This document shows positions 7,469-15,757 of a stretch of DNA of 64,000 nt, piece by piece. The notes under the pieces were generated by a model. That model saw only the letters and a program-made list of their open reading frames with translations. It had not been told where the DNA came from and did not search any database. This DNA is from Salinicoccus hispanicus (GTDB lineage: Bacteria > Bacillota > Bacilli > Staphylococcales > Salinicoccaceae). The stretch is from positions 310,001 to 374,000 of the forward strand of contig NZ_WUUK01000001.1 in assembly GCF_009831115.1 (NCBI RefSeq), in the 5' to 3' direction. The position numbers and the translations under genes are program-made. Position 1 is the first letter of the stretch, and each line of letters starts with the position of its first letter.

Positions 7469-9601
7469 ATGAAGATAGACTTACATTTACATACTAAAAA
7501 ATGTAAACAAGGAGATAGTTCTAAAAGAAACGTCGATGTTACAAGATTTATTCGAGAAATGAAAGAGAATGACGTTGGAATTTGTTCGATAACAAATCAT
7601 AATCATTTTGATATAGAACAATATGAAAAGATAATTCAAGAAGCACCTGAGTTATTAATATTTCCAGGCATTGAGTTAGATATAAAGTATGAGGACGAGC
7701 ATTATCATATAATTGTTATGTGCAATCCAAAGAAAAGAAAAGAATTTTATAGTTATTTCGACAATGATTTAGATAGAGATTATAATACCTTTTTCCTTGA
7801 CTATAAAAAATTTATATCCTTGATTAAAAACTTCGAGTCAGGAGATATTATCGTTTTTCCACACTTTTTAGATAAAGATAAAGAACGTTCATTGAATATG
7901 AATGCTAAAGAAAAGTTGCGTGAAGACCTAGAAGGATTTTTAGTAATTCTAGAGCCTGGAAAAATGCAAACTATGGGAGTTATAAATGCACACAACGAAC
8001 TTTCATTAATAGGAAGTGACGTGACAGATTGGGACAAATATTTTCAATATGAACTACCCGAAATTAAATTTAGAATAAGTTCATTTGAAAATTTTTATGA
8101 ACTAGCTAGCAACCCAAGTTTATTTGTTAATAGGTACCTGAAAGATACGAAAAAATATATGGTACCTGTAAAAGTAAAAGAAGAATTACTAAGTAAACCT
8201 GTTGAAATCTATAAAGATATAAATATAATCTTTGGCGAAAAAGGTTCTGGAAAAACAATTTTATTAAAATCTCAAATTTATAGGTACTTAAAGGAAGAAG
8301 GATTCAATGTATTTCTACATGAAGGCAAAGATTATAACGAACAGTACAACAATCTTATAAATAATTTTGAAAAATCGGTTGTCGGAGATGAAACTATATT
8401 AAAAAGAATAGAAGAAAACTTCAAATTTATTATAAATTATCAAGAGCAAAAACCTTTTAACTTCTTAGAAAAAATTAAAGCATACCACAGTAACAAGAGT
8501 GCCAATAAAAATGCAAAAGTTATTAAAAAAACAGATTCACAATTTAGTAATAATGAAACTAAAAATTTTAAGGATATTATTGGAGATTTAGAGACAGATC
8601 TACGTAAAGTAAAAGATGTAAAAGATATCAATACTAAAATAAGAAGTGTAACCGAAAAAAATGGTATTGCACTTACTGAGCAACTAAATTTATTAAATTT
8701 AGACCTTGTTAGTGCTTCAATTAATAATTATAAGACTATCTTTAGCGCAGAAAACACTGAACTTTTTTTAACGATATTAAAAGAATCCGTGCAGAAAAAG
8801 ACAGGCAAAGAATCAAAGCCAAATAATATAGGGTTTGCTAAGTTGGTCTCACAACGCTTAGCTAGACTAGAGGCCAATCAAATCTTGATTCAAGATTTAG
8901 AAGATGTTAAAAATTCTAAAACTCATAGATTAGGATCAATACCAAACAAAGGTAAAGTCAGCATGACAACTAGCATTGAAGTACTAGAATCAGATGAAAG
9001 TTATAATAAAAAGAAAATATTTGATAGAAGTAAAATCGTTAGGAATAGAGAACTAATGAAGAAAATAAAAGAGTTTAACTTTAAAGATTTTAGGAAGATA
9101 AACGACTACTTTGAAGTGGAGGAGAAAATTAGTTCTTCAGAGTTTTCTAAGGATATGATTAGAAAAAAAAGTGTTATCAAAATAGATGGAAATAATGATT
9201 ACAATCCTTCTGAAGGTGAAAGAGCTATTATTACAATTAGTGGATTATTGGAAAATGATAGCTATGATTGTTATTTATTTGACGAAATTGAACGTGGGTT
9301 AGGACAAAAGTACATAACTGACTATATTGTACCGAAAATTAAGGAACAAAGAGATAAAGGAAAAATAGTAATAATCTCGACTCACAATTCCAATGTAGCC
9401 ATAAATACTCTACCAAGCCAAACGATATACTGTGACTACAGTGTAAATACGAAAAATATTTACTATATGGGCAATCTTTACACGAACCAATTAATTGGTA
9501 TCGATGAAGGCAACGAATTGATTTGGAAAGAGAAAGCATTAATTCATTTAGAAGGAAGTAAAGAAATGTTCGGGAAAAGGAGAAATATATATGGAGTTTA
9601 A
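7469..9601 (+). CDS. PHP phosphoesterase/SMC-like ATPase, candidate anti-phage protein
   Basis: About 710 residues. The N-terminal PHP domain shows HLH at 6-8, NHNHFD at 43-48, Glu69 in PGIEL, His80, and a later SDVTDWD metal site. An ABC/SMC-type ATPase follows: Walker A GEKGSGKT at 256-263, a helical insert of about 300 residues, signature-like NPSEGERA near 579, Walker B CYLFDEIE near 601, and a switch His in STHNS. The PHP-ATPase fusion recalls the Ppl defence gene (Gao et al. 2020) and TrlF-type proteins. I start at ATG 7469, preceded by GGGAG, because the protein then opens directly with the PHP strand. It overlaps a small downstream gene. The gene is much more AT-rich than the core genes, suggesting transfer. 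Defence is inferred. Confidence 0.72.
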   Translation: MKIDLHLHTKKCKQGDSSKRNVDVTRFIREMKENDVGICSITNHNHFDIEQYEKIIQEAPELLIFPGIELDIKYEDEHYHIIVMCNPKKRKEFYSYFDNDLDRDYNTFFLDYKKFISLIKNFESGDIIVFPHFLDKDKERSLNMNAKEKLREDLEGFLVILEPGKMQTMGVINAHNELSLIGSDVTDWDKYFQYELPEIKFRISSFENFYELASNPSLFVNRYLKDTKKYMVPVKVKEELLSKPVEIYKDINIIFGEKGSGKTILLKSQIYRYLKEEGFNVFLHEGKDYNEQYNNLINNFEKSVVGDETILKRIEENFKFIINYQEQKPFNFLEKIKAYHSNKSANKNAKVIKKTDSQFSNNETKNFKDIIGDLETDLRKVKDVKDINTKIRSVTEKNGIALTEQLNLLNLDLVSASINNYKTIFSAENTELFLTILKESVQKKTGKESKPNNIGFAKLVSQRLARLEANQILIQDLEDVKNSKTHRLGSIPNKGKVSMTTSIEVLESDESYNKKKIFDRSKIVRNRELMKKIKEFNFKDFRKINDYFEVEEKISSSEFSKDMIRKKSVIKIDGNNDYNPSEGERAIITISGLLENDSYDCYLFDEIERGLGQKYITDYIVPKIKEQRDKGKIVIISTHNSNVAINTLPSQTIYCDYSVNTKNIYYMGNLYTNQLIGIDEGNELIWKEKALIHLEGSKEMFGKRRNIYGV

Positions 9602-9941
9602 TACGGAGTTAGACAAAGTTGAAATGAAAATTAAAATTGAAGAATTTAAAAATGAAAGGTCTGAAAAAGTAGTTAATCTTATAGTGGAAGATTTAGATTC
9701 AGCCACAGTGGATTTAAGTAATAGTAGTGTAGACGAGGTAAAGGAACTGTTCGATAGTATATATGAGTATATAATTTCGAATGAAAAGTTAATTGTGTTT
9801 GATTTAATAAATACTGATAATAATTTATTTGTTGAAGTTGCTAAAGATTTGGTAGAACACTTAAACCACGAGATAGAACAGTCCGAAGAAAACTTTTTAC
9901 AATTAATACGTATACAAAAAGATACAGTAATAGAGGCTTAA
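9591..9941 (+). CDS. small acidic protein paired with the PHP-ATPase
   Basis: A 116-residue acidic protein with no family I recognise. It starts inside the last 11 bases of the PHP-ATPase gene with an AAAGGAGA site 7 bases upstream, so the two are translationally coupled and very likely work together. The predicted layout is an N-terminal beta pair, then two amphipathic helices (VDEVKELFDSIYEYI and VAKDLVEHLNHEIEQ). It has no Cys, no transmembrane segment and no obvious catalytic motif. It could be a regulator, inhibitor or specificity partner of the ATPase. Confidence 0.65.
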   Translation: MEFNTELDKVEMKIKIEEFKNERSEKVVNLIVEDLDSATVDLSNSSVDEVKELFDSIYEYIISNEKLIVFDLINTDNNLFVEVAKDLVEHLNHEIEQSEENFLQLIRIQKDTVIEA

Positions 9942-10190
9942 ATTAAATATGTTGTATTCGCATTAATAAAATATATTGCAAAATAAAGTTCATAATTGTA
10001 ATAGTAACTCTGCTCAGGGGTTTTGCTACAAAAGAAACTCACATTACAAGGTAAACAATATATAGAATTAAAAGCGAATTGGTTAAAATTATACTATAAA
10101 GTAGCAAGTTCCTTTAAAATGAGTCGTGTGATAGAATGATAACGGTCATCTAGTTGACTTCTGTGCTGATAGCATGGAAGGAGGTGACAT

Positions 10191-10210
10191 CATGCATGGC
10201 ATTCTGTTTG
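10191..10210 (+). repeat. direct repeat a of the toxin-antitoxin locus
   Basis: CATGCATGGCATTCTGTTTG lies over the toxin start codon. It matches the repeat at 10358-10377 in 19 of 20 bases, the DRa/DRb layout of Fst (par) loci. Confidence 0.75.
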
Positions 10211-10287
10211 AATTGTTGATTGCACCCATTATTGTTGGTGTAACCATCACACTGTTCGCTTATTGGTTGGACAGTCGTGATAAATGA
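10192..10287 (+). CDS. Fst/PepA1-family type I toxin peptide
   Basis: A 31-residue peptide with the family pattern: a short N-terminus, a hydrophobic helix containing the conserved IAPIIVG (compare IAPVISG of staphylococcal PepA1), Ala-Tyr-Trp-Leu at the membrane edge, and a charged tail DSRDK. Such peptides insert in the membrane and are toxic when overproduced. A near-perfect Shine-Dalgarno, AAGGAGGTGA (10178-10187), lies 4 bases before the ATG; an in-frame ATG at 10174 is an alternative. A convergent antisense RNA, two direct repeats and a bidirectional terminator surround it, completing a type I system. Confidence 0.85.
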   Translation: MHGILFELLIAPIIVGVTITLFAYWLDSRDK

Positions 10288-10316
10288 CTAGATGACTAAA
10301 ACCAATACACCATATA

Positions 10317-10349
10317 AACCCCCCAATCTACTGCCATAGATTGGGGGTT
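10317..10349. terminator. bidirectional terminator shared by toxin mRNA and antisense RNA
   Basis: ACCCCCCAATCTA and TAGATTGGGGGTT form a 12-bp GC-rich stem with a 6-base loop. In Fst loci the two convergent RNAs overlap exactly at such a hairpin, where the first kissing contact is thought to form. Confidence 0.8.
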
Positions 10350-10357
10350 CGGTGTTT

Positions 10358-10377
10358 CATGCATAGCATTCTGTTTG
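10358..10377 (+). repeat. direct repeat b of the toxin-antitoxin locus
   Basis: CATGCATAGCATTCTGTTTG, one mismatch to the repeat over the toxin start. It falls inside the antisense RNA, which can therefore pair with the toxin start region. Confidence 0.75.
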
Positions 10378-10453
10378 TTATGAGTATTATATCATTTTTA
10401 CTTTAAATTATCTAATTAAATCTTTTTACATTCTCGTTGGTTTCATTCTTTGT

Positions 10454-10903
10454 CTATTCCCAGTTTTGTATCTCGATTATATTTCCTTCAGGATCTTTCG
10501 CATATACAACCGTCAAGACACCAATGGATTCATATACTTTCCTTTCCACACTTCCGTACCGGTCGCCCCCATGTGCTATCAACGCATCTAACACAGATTC
10601 AACGTCATCTACCACAAAAGCAATGTGCCCGAATCCCTGGCGGCTGATATTGGATGTTTCGACTGCTTCTCCTTGTGGTTGGTATTGAAAGATCTCCAAT
10701 GTTGGCCCTTGATCATAGCCTGGCAAGGCAAGATGTATTCCTTGAATACGTACATTCGGAATGTTGGTGACGTTCATTAACTACTCCCCTGAGAGGTCTC
10801 TTTCAGACAACACAGGTTGGCACTGAAAAACTTTTATGTAAAAGTCGGCTAATTTGCGCCAGTCTCAAGCTACGATATTGGTATGTGCATATTTAATTGC
10901 CAT
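10454..10903 (-). pseudogene. VOC (glyoxalase-like) protein with two in-frame stops
   Basis: One reading frame from ATG 10903 to the stop at 10454 encodes a complete vicinal-oxygen-chelate protein of about 150 residues, broken by TGA at 10865-10867 and TAG at 10781-10783. The N-terminal part reads MAIKYAHTNIVA, stop, DWRKLADFY; relatives have Arg at that stop. The second follows DLSGE where Trp is usual. Each can arise by a single transition (CGA to TGA, TGG to TAG). The C-terminal half (GFGHIAFVVDDV, DPEGNIIEIQNW) is intact and has its own ATG at 10777, but no good ribosome site precedes it. The substrate of the intact form is unknown. Confidence 0.85.
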
Positions 10904-11077
10904 TCTTATCACTGCTTTCCATAGTAAATTATGTATTATTCTAATCTTTAGCAGATATAGATGCAATATTTACTATTTAAAATTCAAAGTTCACAAGAAA
11001 ATAGCTGCACTGATTTGAAAAGGTAAGTATATACTCGAAATTGGACAAGATTTTTCGAATTGTTACGTAAAGAAATA

Positions 11078-11142
11078 TTGATGGTATAAAATCTCTTCAT
11101 ATAATGGGGTATGGCTGATACTAATCTATCCGCATCAGCCAT
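11078..11142 (+). other. promoter followed at once by a terminator-like hairpin
   Basis: TTGATG (11078-11083), 16 bases, TATAAT (11100-11105). The predicted start near 11112 falls at the beginning of a perfect 9-bp stem, ATGGCTGAT (11111-11119) with ATCAGCCAT (11134-11142), followed by a T-rich stretch. No gene lies downstream on this strand. It is either a very short RNA or two unrelated signals. The rest of 10904-11352 holds nothing else I can support. Confidence 0.35.
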
Positions 11143-11352
11143 ATCTTATATTTTAGTAACTACCGATCAGTTAAAATAGGTTAACTTATAAAAAGCTGTT
11201 TTTTTAATAATCCAATCGAATAATATTATCAAACACTATTATTATTCATGATTTTTATAAATCTTTAGAATGAGTCAAACAAAAAATAACTCAAATAGAG
11301 TTATTTTAAATAGTGTCTTTTCTCAATTGCGTTTTCTTCCAGTTTCCAACTT

Positions 11353-11904
11353 TCAATAATTTCTATATTTCGGATTAATAAATATGGAAAGTAAAGGTCC
11401 TGCCAACTTCTTGAATAACTTGGAGTATTCCTGTGGTGTGACATCGCCACCCTTGGTCAGCACTTCAAACCAGTTTTTTCCTGATTTAACCAAGTAGCCG
11501 TTATTTTTATATCCATTCTTCAAGTAGAATCTCTTTCTCTTAATTCTTTGTTCGTTGTTATTTGCCTGTTCATCAATTGCTTCGATGTTGAGGATTATTC
11601 GGTTTTGAGGGTAAAGGTCTCTAATCTTGGAAAGTGTCAAACCACCGTATCCCTTCGATCTTTGTTTATCATCTATCGCCAGATAAAAAACGAATGCTAC
11701 ATCTTTGTCAGAGATTAAATAGGTAAAGCCAACTAATACGTCTTCATCATAAAAAGCTGAAAAGTCGATGTATTTTTTTCTCGCCTTCCATAATAGAAAC
11801 CAGAAAGGTATCTGTTCATTTGCAGGAAATGAATTCTTGTATAGCTGTTTTATTCTAGTTGAATCTTTTGAATTTCTTTTGACTGGTTCTACTCTTAAAC
11901 TCAT
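11353..11904 (-). CDS. GNAT N-acetyltransferase
   Basis: A 183-residue GNAT protein: FLAIDDKQRSKGYGGLTLSKI contains the acetyl-CoA loop (R/Q-S-K-G-Y-G), and FYLKNGYKNNGY is the usual C-terminal helix-turn. The substrate is not clear. AGGAGG lies 9 bases before the ATG. A leftward gene standing alone, followed by the empty 10.9-11.35 kb region. A MarR regulator gene lies upstream on the same strand, 140 bases away, but need not be linked. Confidence 0.82.
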   Translation of the reverse strand: MSLRVEPVKRNSKDSTRIKQLYKNSFPANEQIPFWFLLWKARKKYIDFSAFYDEDVLVGFTYLISDKDVAFVFYLAIDDKQRSKGYGGLTLSKIRDLYPQNRIILNIEAIDEQANNNEQRIKRKRFYLKNGYKNNGYLVKSGKNWFEVLTKGGDVTPQEYSKLFKKLAGPLLSIFINPKYRNY

Positions 11905-12044
11905 TTTAAACTGCCTCCTGATTTTTAATCATCGGTTCCAAAATGCTCTTTTCTATGATTTTTTTCAAGCAATATATAGATATTGTCTCAGCAAGACAAT
12001 TGAGAAAGACTGCGATGAATCTAGTCCGATGCATTGCGTTACTC

Positions 12045-12482
12045 TCATTTCTCTTTTGCCTGTTCTGCCAGGATGACTTCATAAATCTTATTCACTGCCT
12101 GTTCCAGCTGATCTATTACGTTTTCATCCAACTTAGCGTAGTAGGTCATCGCAATTTCCTCTTCCACTTTTGCATATAACTCATACAACTTGTTCCCATT
12201 TTCACCAAGCGTCACAATGATTTCTCGTCTTGAATCCGGATTGATTGTCCGCTCAATGTAGTGTTCCTTTTCAAGTTTCGTCAACAATTGGCTGACGGCA
12301 CCTGGTGTGACATTCATTTTTTCAGCCAGTTCATTCACCGTCAATCTGCGATGTTTCTGCACATGCTCAACAACCAAAGACTGTTTTGGTGTGAGTTTGT
12401 GTTCTAGAACATCCTCATAGTGATGCAGCAGTGCATAATTGATTTGATCAAGAGTTTGGAAGATGTCACTCATTCGTTTCAA
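12045..12482 (-). CDS. MarR-family transcriptional regulator
   Basis: A 145-residue winged-helix protein of the MarR family: KQSLVVEHVQKHRRLTVNELAEKMNVTPGAVSQLLTKLEKEHYIER is the DNA-reading helix-turn-helix, and NPDSRREIIVTLGENG is the wing. The protein would bind a palindromic operator as a dimer. I keep the TTG start at 12482, with AAAGGA about 10 bases upstream; the ATG 9 bases further in would leave that site too distant. No efflux or oxidase gene is adjacent to suggest its target. Confidence 0.85.
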   Translation of the reverse strand: MKRMSDIFQTLDQINYALLHHYEDVLEHKLTPKQSLVVEHVQKHRRLTVNELAEKMNVTPGAVSQLLTKLEKEHYIERTINPDSRREIIVTLGENGNKLYELYAKVEEEIAMTYYAKLDENVIDQLEQAVNKIYEVILAEQAKEK

Positions 12483-12630
12483 TATCTTAATGTCCTTTCA
12501 ATACGTTAGTTTTTTAAATATTTTAGGATTCTAAAGTTTTAGTTGATTATACTTTAACCCAAAGTAAAATCGAAGGGAAGCAATAGTCGCTGATTATATA
12601 GAGTCATATGACGGAACACGCAATCAGTAC

Positions 12631-12669
12631 AAATTAAAAGGATGACTCCGATACAGTATCGAAGTCATC
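12631..12669 (-). terminator. leftward terminator downstream of a decayed region
   Basis: GATGACT-C-CGATA, loop CAG, TATCG-A-AGTCATC: a 12-pair stem with one mismatch. Read on the minus strand it is followed by CCTTTTAATTTG. It probably ended a leftward gene that has since decayed. Confidence 0.65.
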
Positions 12670-13150
12670 TGACAGCAGCTTGTCTGTGATGTGTTTTTTA
12701 CAACTATTCTGCTGAGTGGAGCGCAGTTCAAACGTTGTAGACTGGTAATTTTTTTCGTTTCCCGTTGATGGAATGAAGTTTCTATTAGCATGATCCCTTC
12801 AAATATCCAGTGGACAAGCACCTGGCTTCCTTTCGTGCAACAGAATAAACTTCCCGCATTTTTCAGAAACAGCACTGATGACTGAAGTAGTTGATTGTAT
12901 CAGGGATGTAGATATCTTGAATTTCATGAGACTGCTCGTTGAAATCATCATAAAGTTCAGTCACAAGAATAACTGGAATTTCTGTCATGTTGATTCAGTT
13001 GAGATAAGCCTGCATTTTTTAAATTCTTTCGTCCTTATTATGTGCATTGTAGGTAAGGCAAACATGTCTCCCGTCCGGAGTATGGCTGAAGAAGTATTCA
13101 TTTTCAGATTTAAAATGTGTTGGATCATCTCCACCTGTTACCGTTATACC
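12670..13150 (-). pseudogene. probable remnant of a leftward gene
   Basis: No intact frame, but the minus strand has protein-like stretches in different frames: one with GGDDPTHFKSENEYFF and TPDGRHVCLTYNAHNKD (about 13150-13030), one starting MTEIPVILVTELYDDFNEQ (about 12990-12865), and a short Arg-rich one beginning MREVYSVARKEARCLS near 12858. A good terminator follows. I do not recognise the family, and the frames are too short to be sure they come from one gene. Confidence 0.35.
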
Positions 13151-13187
13151 AATGTTCGTAAATAGTGATATTTATTTTAGATTGATG

Positions 13188-13607
13188 CTATATCGAAAAC
13201 TTCATACGGTGTTTTGATTTCCTGTAATAATCCAGTCGATCTTCGAGTGTACCGGTATGCAATTCCAATTTATGTCCATCGGGATCGGTGAAATAGATGG
13301 ATTTCCTGTCTCCATCACTTCGTTCTCTTCCTTTAAGTATGTTGACCGCTTTTGATTCGAGCCACTGCTGCCAGTCACCAAAATCCGATTCACTGATGCT
13401 GAATGCCATGTGGGTGTACGAATGCTGTATCTCGTTTCTAGGTATATCCTTTTCTTCATTCAACGCAACCCATAGGCCGCCGATATCCAAATATGCAGTC
13501 GTACGACCTTCAACAAGTACTTTTCCTTTCAGGATATCCCGATAGAATGCGATGGAGTCGCTGAGGTTCGAAACAGAATAGCAGACGTGATTGATGGAAT
13601 GAATCAT
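13188..13607 (-). CDS. fosB: FosB metallothiol transferase (fosfomycin resistance)
   Basis: A 139-residue VOC-fold enzyme matching staphylococcal and bacillus FosB along its length: SINHVCYSVSNLSDSI with the first metal His, LNEEKDIPRNEIQHSYTHMAF with the second, and SIYFTDPDGHKLELHTGTLEDRL with the Glu ligand and the family signature. FosB opens the epoxide of fosfomycin with bacillithiol or Cys in a divalent-metal-dependent reaction in the cytosol. AGGAGG is 6 bases before the ATG. It stands alone and is likely intrinsic. Confidence 0.93.
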   Translation of the reverse strand: MIHSINHVCYSVSNLSDSIAFYRDILKGKVLVEGRTTAYLDIGGLWVALNEEKDIPRNEIQHSYTHMAFSISESDFGDWQQWLESKAVNILKGRERSDGDRKSIYFTDPDGHKLELHTGTLEDRLDYYRKSKHRMKFSI

Positions 13608-13764
13608 TCAGGTTCCTCCTATTATGATAAGATGGGAAACGATCGATATGTGTCACACTAATTATACCGGACAAAATGATATATTAGAATCTGTCATACT
13701 CAAAGTAGAGGAATGATCTACCCGATATACATAAATACTTAGTCGACAACATAGGCTGAGTGCA

Positions 13765-14106
13765 TTGGAAAGGAAGAAGCCTATCAATATCGTTGCATGG
13801 ATTGGGCTGACCTCGGTACTCGCATTTACACTGGTCCCCCTGATGTTCAAAAAAGTAAAAACGGATGAAGAAAAACGCAGCGCAAGAAGAATCCTCTATA
13901 TTCTGCTCGGGATCGTCATTGCTGTCATCATCTTCAGAATGAGTCTTATCACTGCATTTATCATCGGTTTTATGGCAATAGTTTTTGTTCAAAGAAAAAA
14001 TTATACAAAGAAGCAGCTGGTTATTTATACGACTGTTGTTCTGCTGCTACTTGCTACAACATATTTTATATTGGGAACAAATTCAGCTTTCGTTCAAAGT
14101 CATTAA
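13765..14106 (+). CDS. small hypothetical membrane protein
   Basis: 113 residues with four predicted transmembrane segments (about 7-28, 43-58, 60-75 and 84-103) separated by Lys/Arg-rich loops. The only in-frame start is a TTG at 13765 with a poor ribosome site, so the true start is uncertain. The gene sits between two leftward genes. The protein-like hydrophobic periodicity argues for a real gene, but I know no function. Confidence 0.5.
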   Translation: MERKKPINIVAWIGLTSVLAFTLVPLMFKKVKTDEEKRSARRILYILLGIVIAVIIFRMSLITAFIIGFMAIVFVQRKNYTKKQLVIYTTVVLLLLATTYFILGTNSAFVQSH

Positions 14107-14150
14107 ACTATCATATTTCTGAAATAGTTTAAATTGCATCCGTTGCCGTA

Positions 14151-15011
14151 TCATTTACTGAAGAATCGGTGCATTTCTTCATACGTCTCATCCGGTGCTT
14201 CTTCTGCCAAGAAATGCCCGCACTCTATGCCACGGCCTTCAACGTCATCTGTCCAGTCCCGCCAGATGGACAGCACATCATACCATTCCGGCAGTTCGCC
14301 TTGTGCACTCCATAAAGCGAGGACGGGACAGCTGATCTTTTTGACACCTCGATCCGCTTCATCCAGCTCATAGTCGATGGAGGCCCCCGCACGATAGTCT
14401 TCGCACATGGCGTGGATGGTGCCGGGCTGATGGATGCAGCGAAGGTATTCTGCAAGTGCTTCAGGGTGGAATATGGATCTGTCGCCGCGAAAATAGAAGT
14501 TGTCCGGGTTTTCACCAATCATTCTCTCCGGCAGGTCGTAGGGCTGCGCCATAAAGAACCATCCCCAGAACTTTGTAGCGAAATCCTTACTGGTCCGCCT
14601 GAATGCTTCCCCGGTCGGAATGATGTCGAGTACTGCAAGTCTTGTAACCGCTTCAGGAAAATCCAATGCCAGTCGGTAGGCACATCGTGCGCCTCTGTCA
14701 TGCCCGGCAACCGCAAACTGTTCAAACCCCAAAGCTTTCATTACCGCAATCTGGTCTCTGGCCATCGCACGCTTCGAGTAGGTGGCGTGGTCACTGGTCG
14801 TCTCGGGTTTCGAGCTGTCGCCATAGCCTCTCAAGTCCGGCATGACCACTGTGAATTCCTCAGCCAGAAGTGGGGCGATGCGATGCCACATCATATGGGT
14901 TTGAGGGTGGCCGTGCAACAGAAGGAGCGGGGGACCTTCACCACCATAATGCAACCTTATTTTTACTTCACCTGTATCTATCGTTCTCATTTGAAAATTC
15001 TCGAGCAGCAT
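14151..15011 (-). CDS. alpha/beta hydrolase, haloacetate dehalogenase-like
   Basis: About 286 residues. Typical alpha/beta-hydrolase landmarks: oxyanion loop LLLLHGHPQTHMMW, DLRGYGDS, nucleophile elbow GHDRGARCAY with Asp as nucleophile, and C-terminal CGHFLAEEAPDET with the catalytic His. An Asp nucleophile followed by Arg-Gly is characteristic of fluoroacetate/haloacetate dehalogenases and epoxide hydrolases. The ATG at 15011 has AAGGAGAG 6 bases upstream; a longer in-frame extension has no ribosome site. Monocistronic. The natural substrate is not determinable. Confidence 0.82.
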   Translation of the reverse strand: MLLENFQMRTIDTGEVKIRLHYGGEGPPLLLLHGHPQTHMMWHRIAPLLAEEFTVVMPDLRGYGDSSKPETTSDHATYSKRAMARDQIAVMKALGFEQFAVAGHDRGARCAYRLALDFPEAVTRLAVLDIIPTGEAFRRTSKDFATKFWGWFFMAQPYDLPERMIGENPDNFYFRGDRSIFHPEALAEYLRCIHQPGTIHAMCEDYRAGASIDYELDEADRGVKKISCPVLALWSAQGELPEWYDVLSIWRDWTDDVEGRGIECGHFLAEEAPDETYEEMHRFFSK

Positions 15012-15155
15012 ATTCTCTCTCCTTAAATTACACATTTGGAATGTATATACCCTATACTGGAAATAGTTGAGTAACTTATTCAAGATATAATATCGAAATA
15101 TCCCTTTTAAAATGTTCTTTGATTAATAGCTAAATTGTAAAGTGGGGTTGAATGT

Positions 15156-15626
15156 ATGGAAATAGTTCGTCAAAGTGTATTGAATCAGATTAAAATAGGG
15201 GTAGATACATTAATAGAAATAATTGATACATTAGAAGAGTCTGATCTGCAGAAAAGACCAACAGAAGGTAAATTTTCAATCGGTGAGATGCTTGAACATA
15301 TTGCTTTGATCTGTGAAGCGGATTGGCGTATTTCCAATAGTGCTACGTATCAGGAGATGGAAGAGTTTTATAGGAGTTTTTCTCTTACGAGCTTGGCGGC
15401 TATAAAAGAGGAGTTACTACATAATTATGATTCGCTGGAAAAGAATTATTTAAACTTATCCGAGGAGCAACTTCTTGAAAAAACTTCTGCGTATTGGGGA
15501 GTGACTTATACTCGTTATGAGTGGTTATTGGAAATCTTAACTCACATATTTCATCACAGAGGTCAATTGCATGCTATGCTGGTGCATTATTACGCAAAAG
15601 ATCCCAATCTGATGCTCTTTGAATAA
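15156..15626 (+). CDS. DinB/YfiT-like protein
   Basis: 156 residues, a four-helix bundle of the DinB superfamily. The three metal-binding His are at the expected places: LEHIA (helix 2) and HIFHHRGQLH (last long helix, H-x3-H pattern). Members include bacillithiol S-transferases and many proteins of unknown role. The ribosome site is weak (GTGGGG). This is one of two DinB-like genes within 2 kb; the other is leftward at 16605, and they flank an epimerase gene. Confidence 0.8.
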   Translation: MEIVRQSVLNQIKIGVDTLIEIIDTLEESDLQKRPTEGKFSIGEMLEHIALICEADWRISNSATYQEMEEFYRSFSLTSLAAIKEELLHNYDSLEKNYLNLSEEQLLEKTSAYWGVTYTRYEWLLEILTHIFHHRGQLHAMLVHYYAKDPNLMLFE

Positions 15627-15757
15627 TGGTGCCAAGTAGATTAGAAACACACTGAAGAATCTTTGGTATACAGCTAGTTGATATGATGTATTCGTGAAAG
15701 AATCGTTCAGTTCAGTCTCTACTTTATGTTTTTATATATCTAATAGGAGAGTGGCTT

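Larger units (their letters stand above)
10317..10391 (-). ncRNA. antisense antitoxin RNA (RNA II type) with its promoter
   Basis: On the minus strand a perfect -10 TATAAT occupies 10391-10386, with only a weak -35. Transcription would begin near 10379, cross direct repeat b, and stop at the shared hairpin, giving an RNA of roughly 60-70 nt. It would be complementary to the toxin mRNA at the terminator and, through the repeats, at the toxin ribosome site. Assigned by locus architecture; not proven. Confidence 0.65.

Noticed and set aside
12878-13165. Plus-strand frame of 95 codons
   Set aside because: No ribosome site; the coding character in this stretch is on the minus strand.
13684-13992. 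Minus-strand frame rich in Asp, Asn and Cys opposite the small membrane protein gene
   Set aside because: The plus-strand frame has proper membrane-helix periodicity; the minus-strand composition is typical of an antisense shadow.
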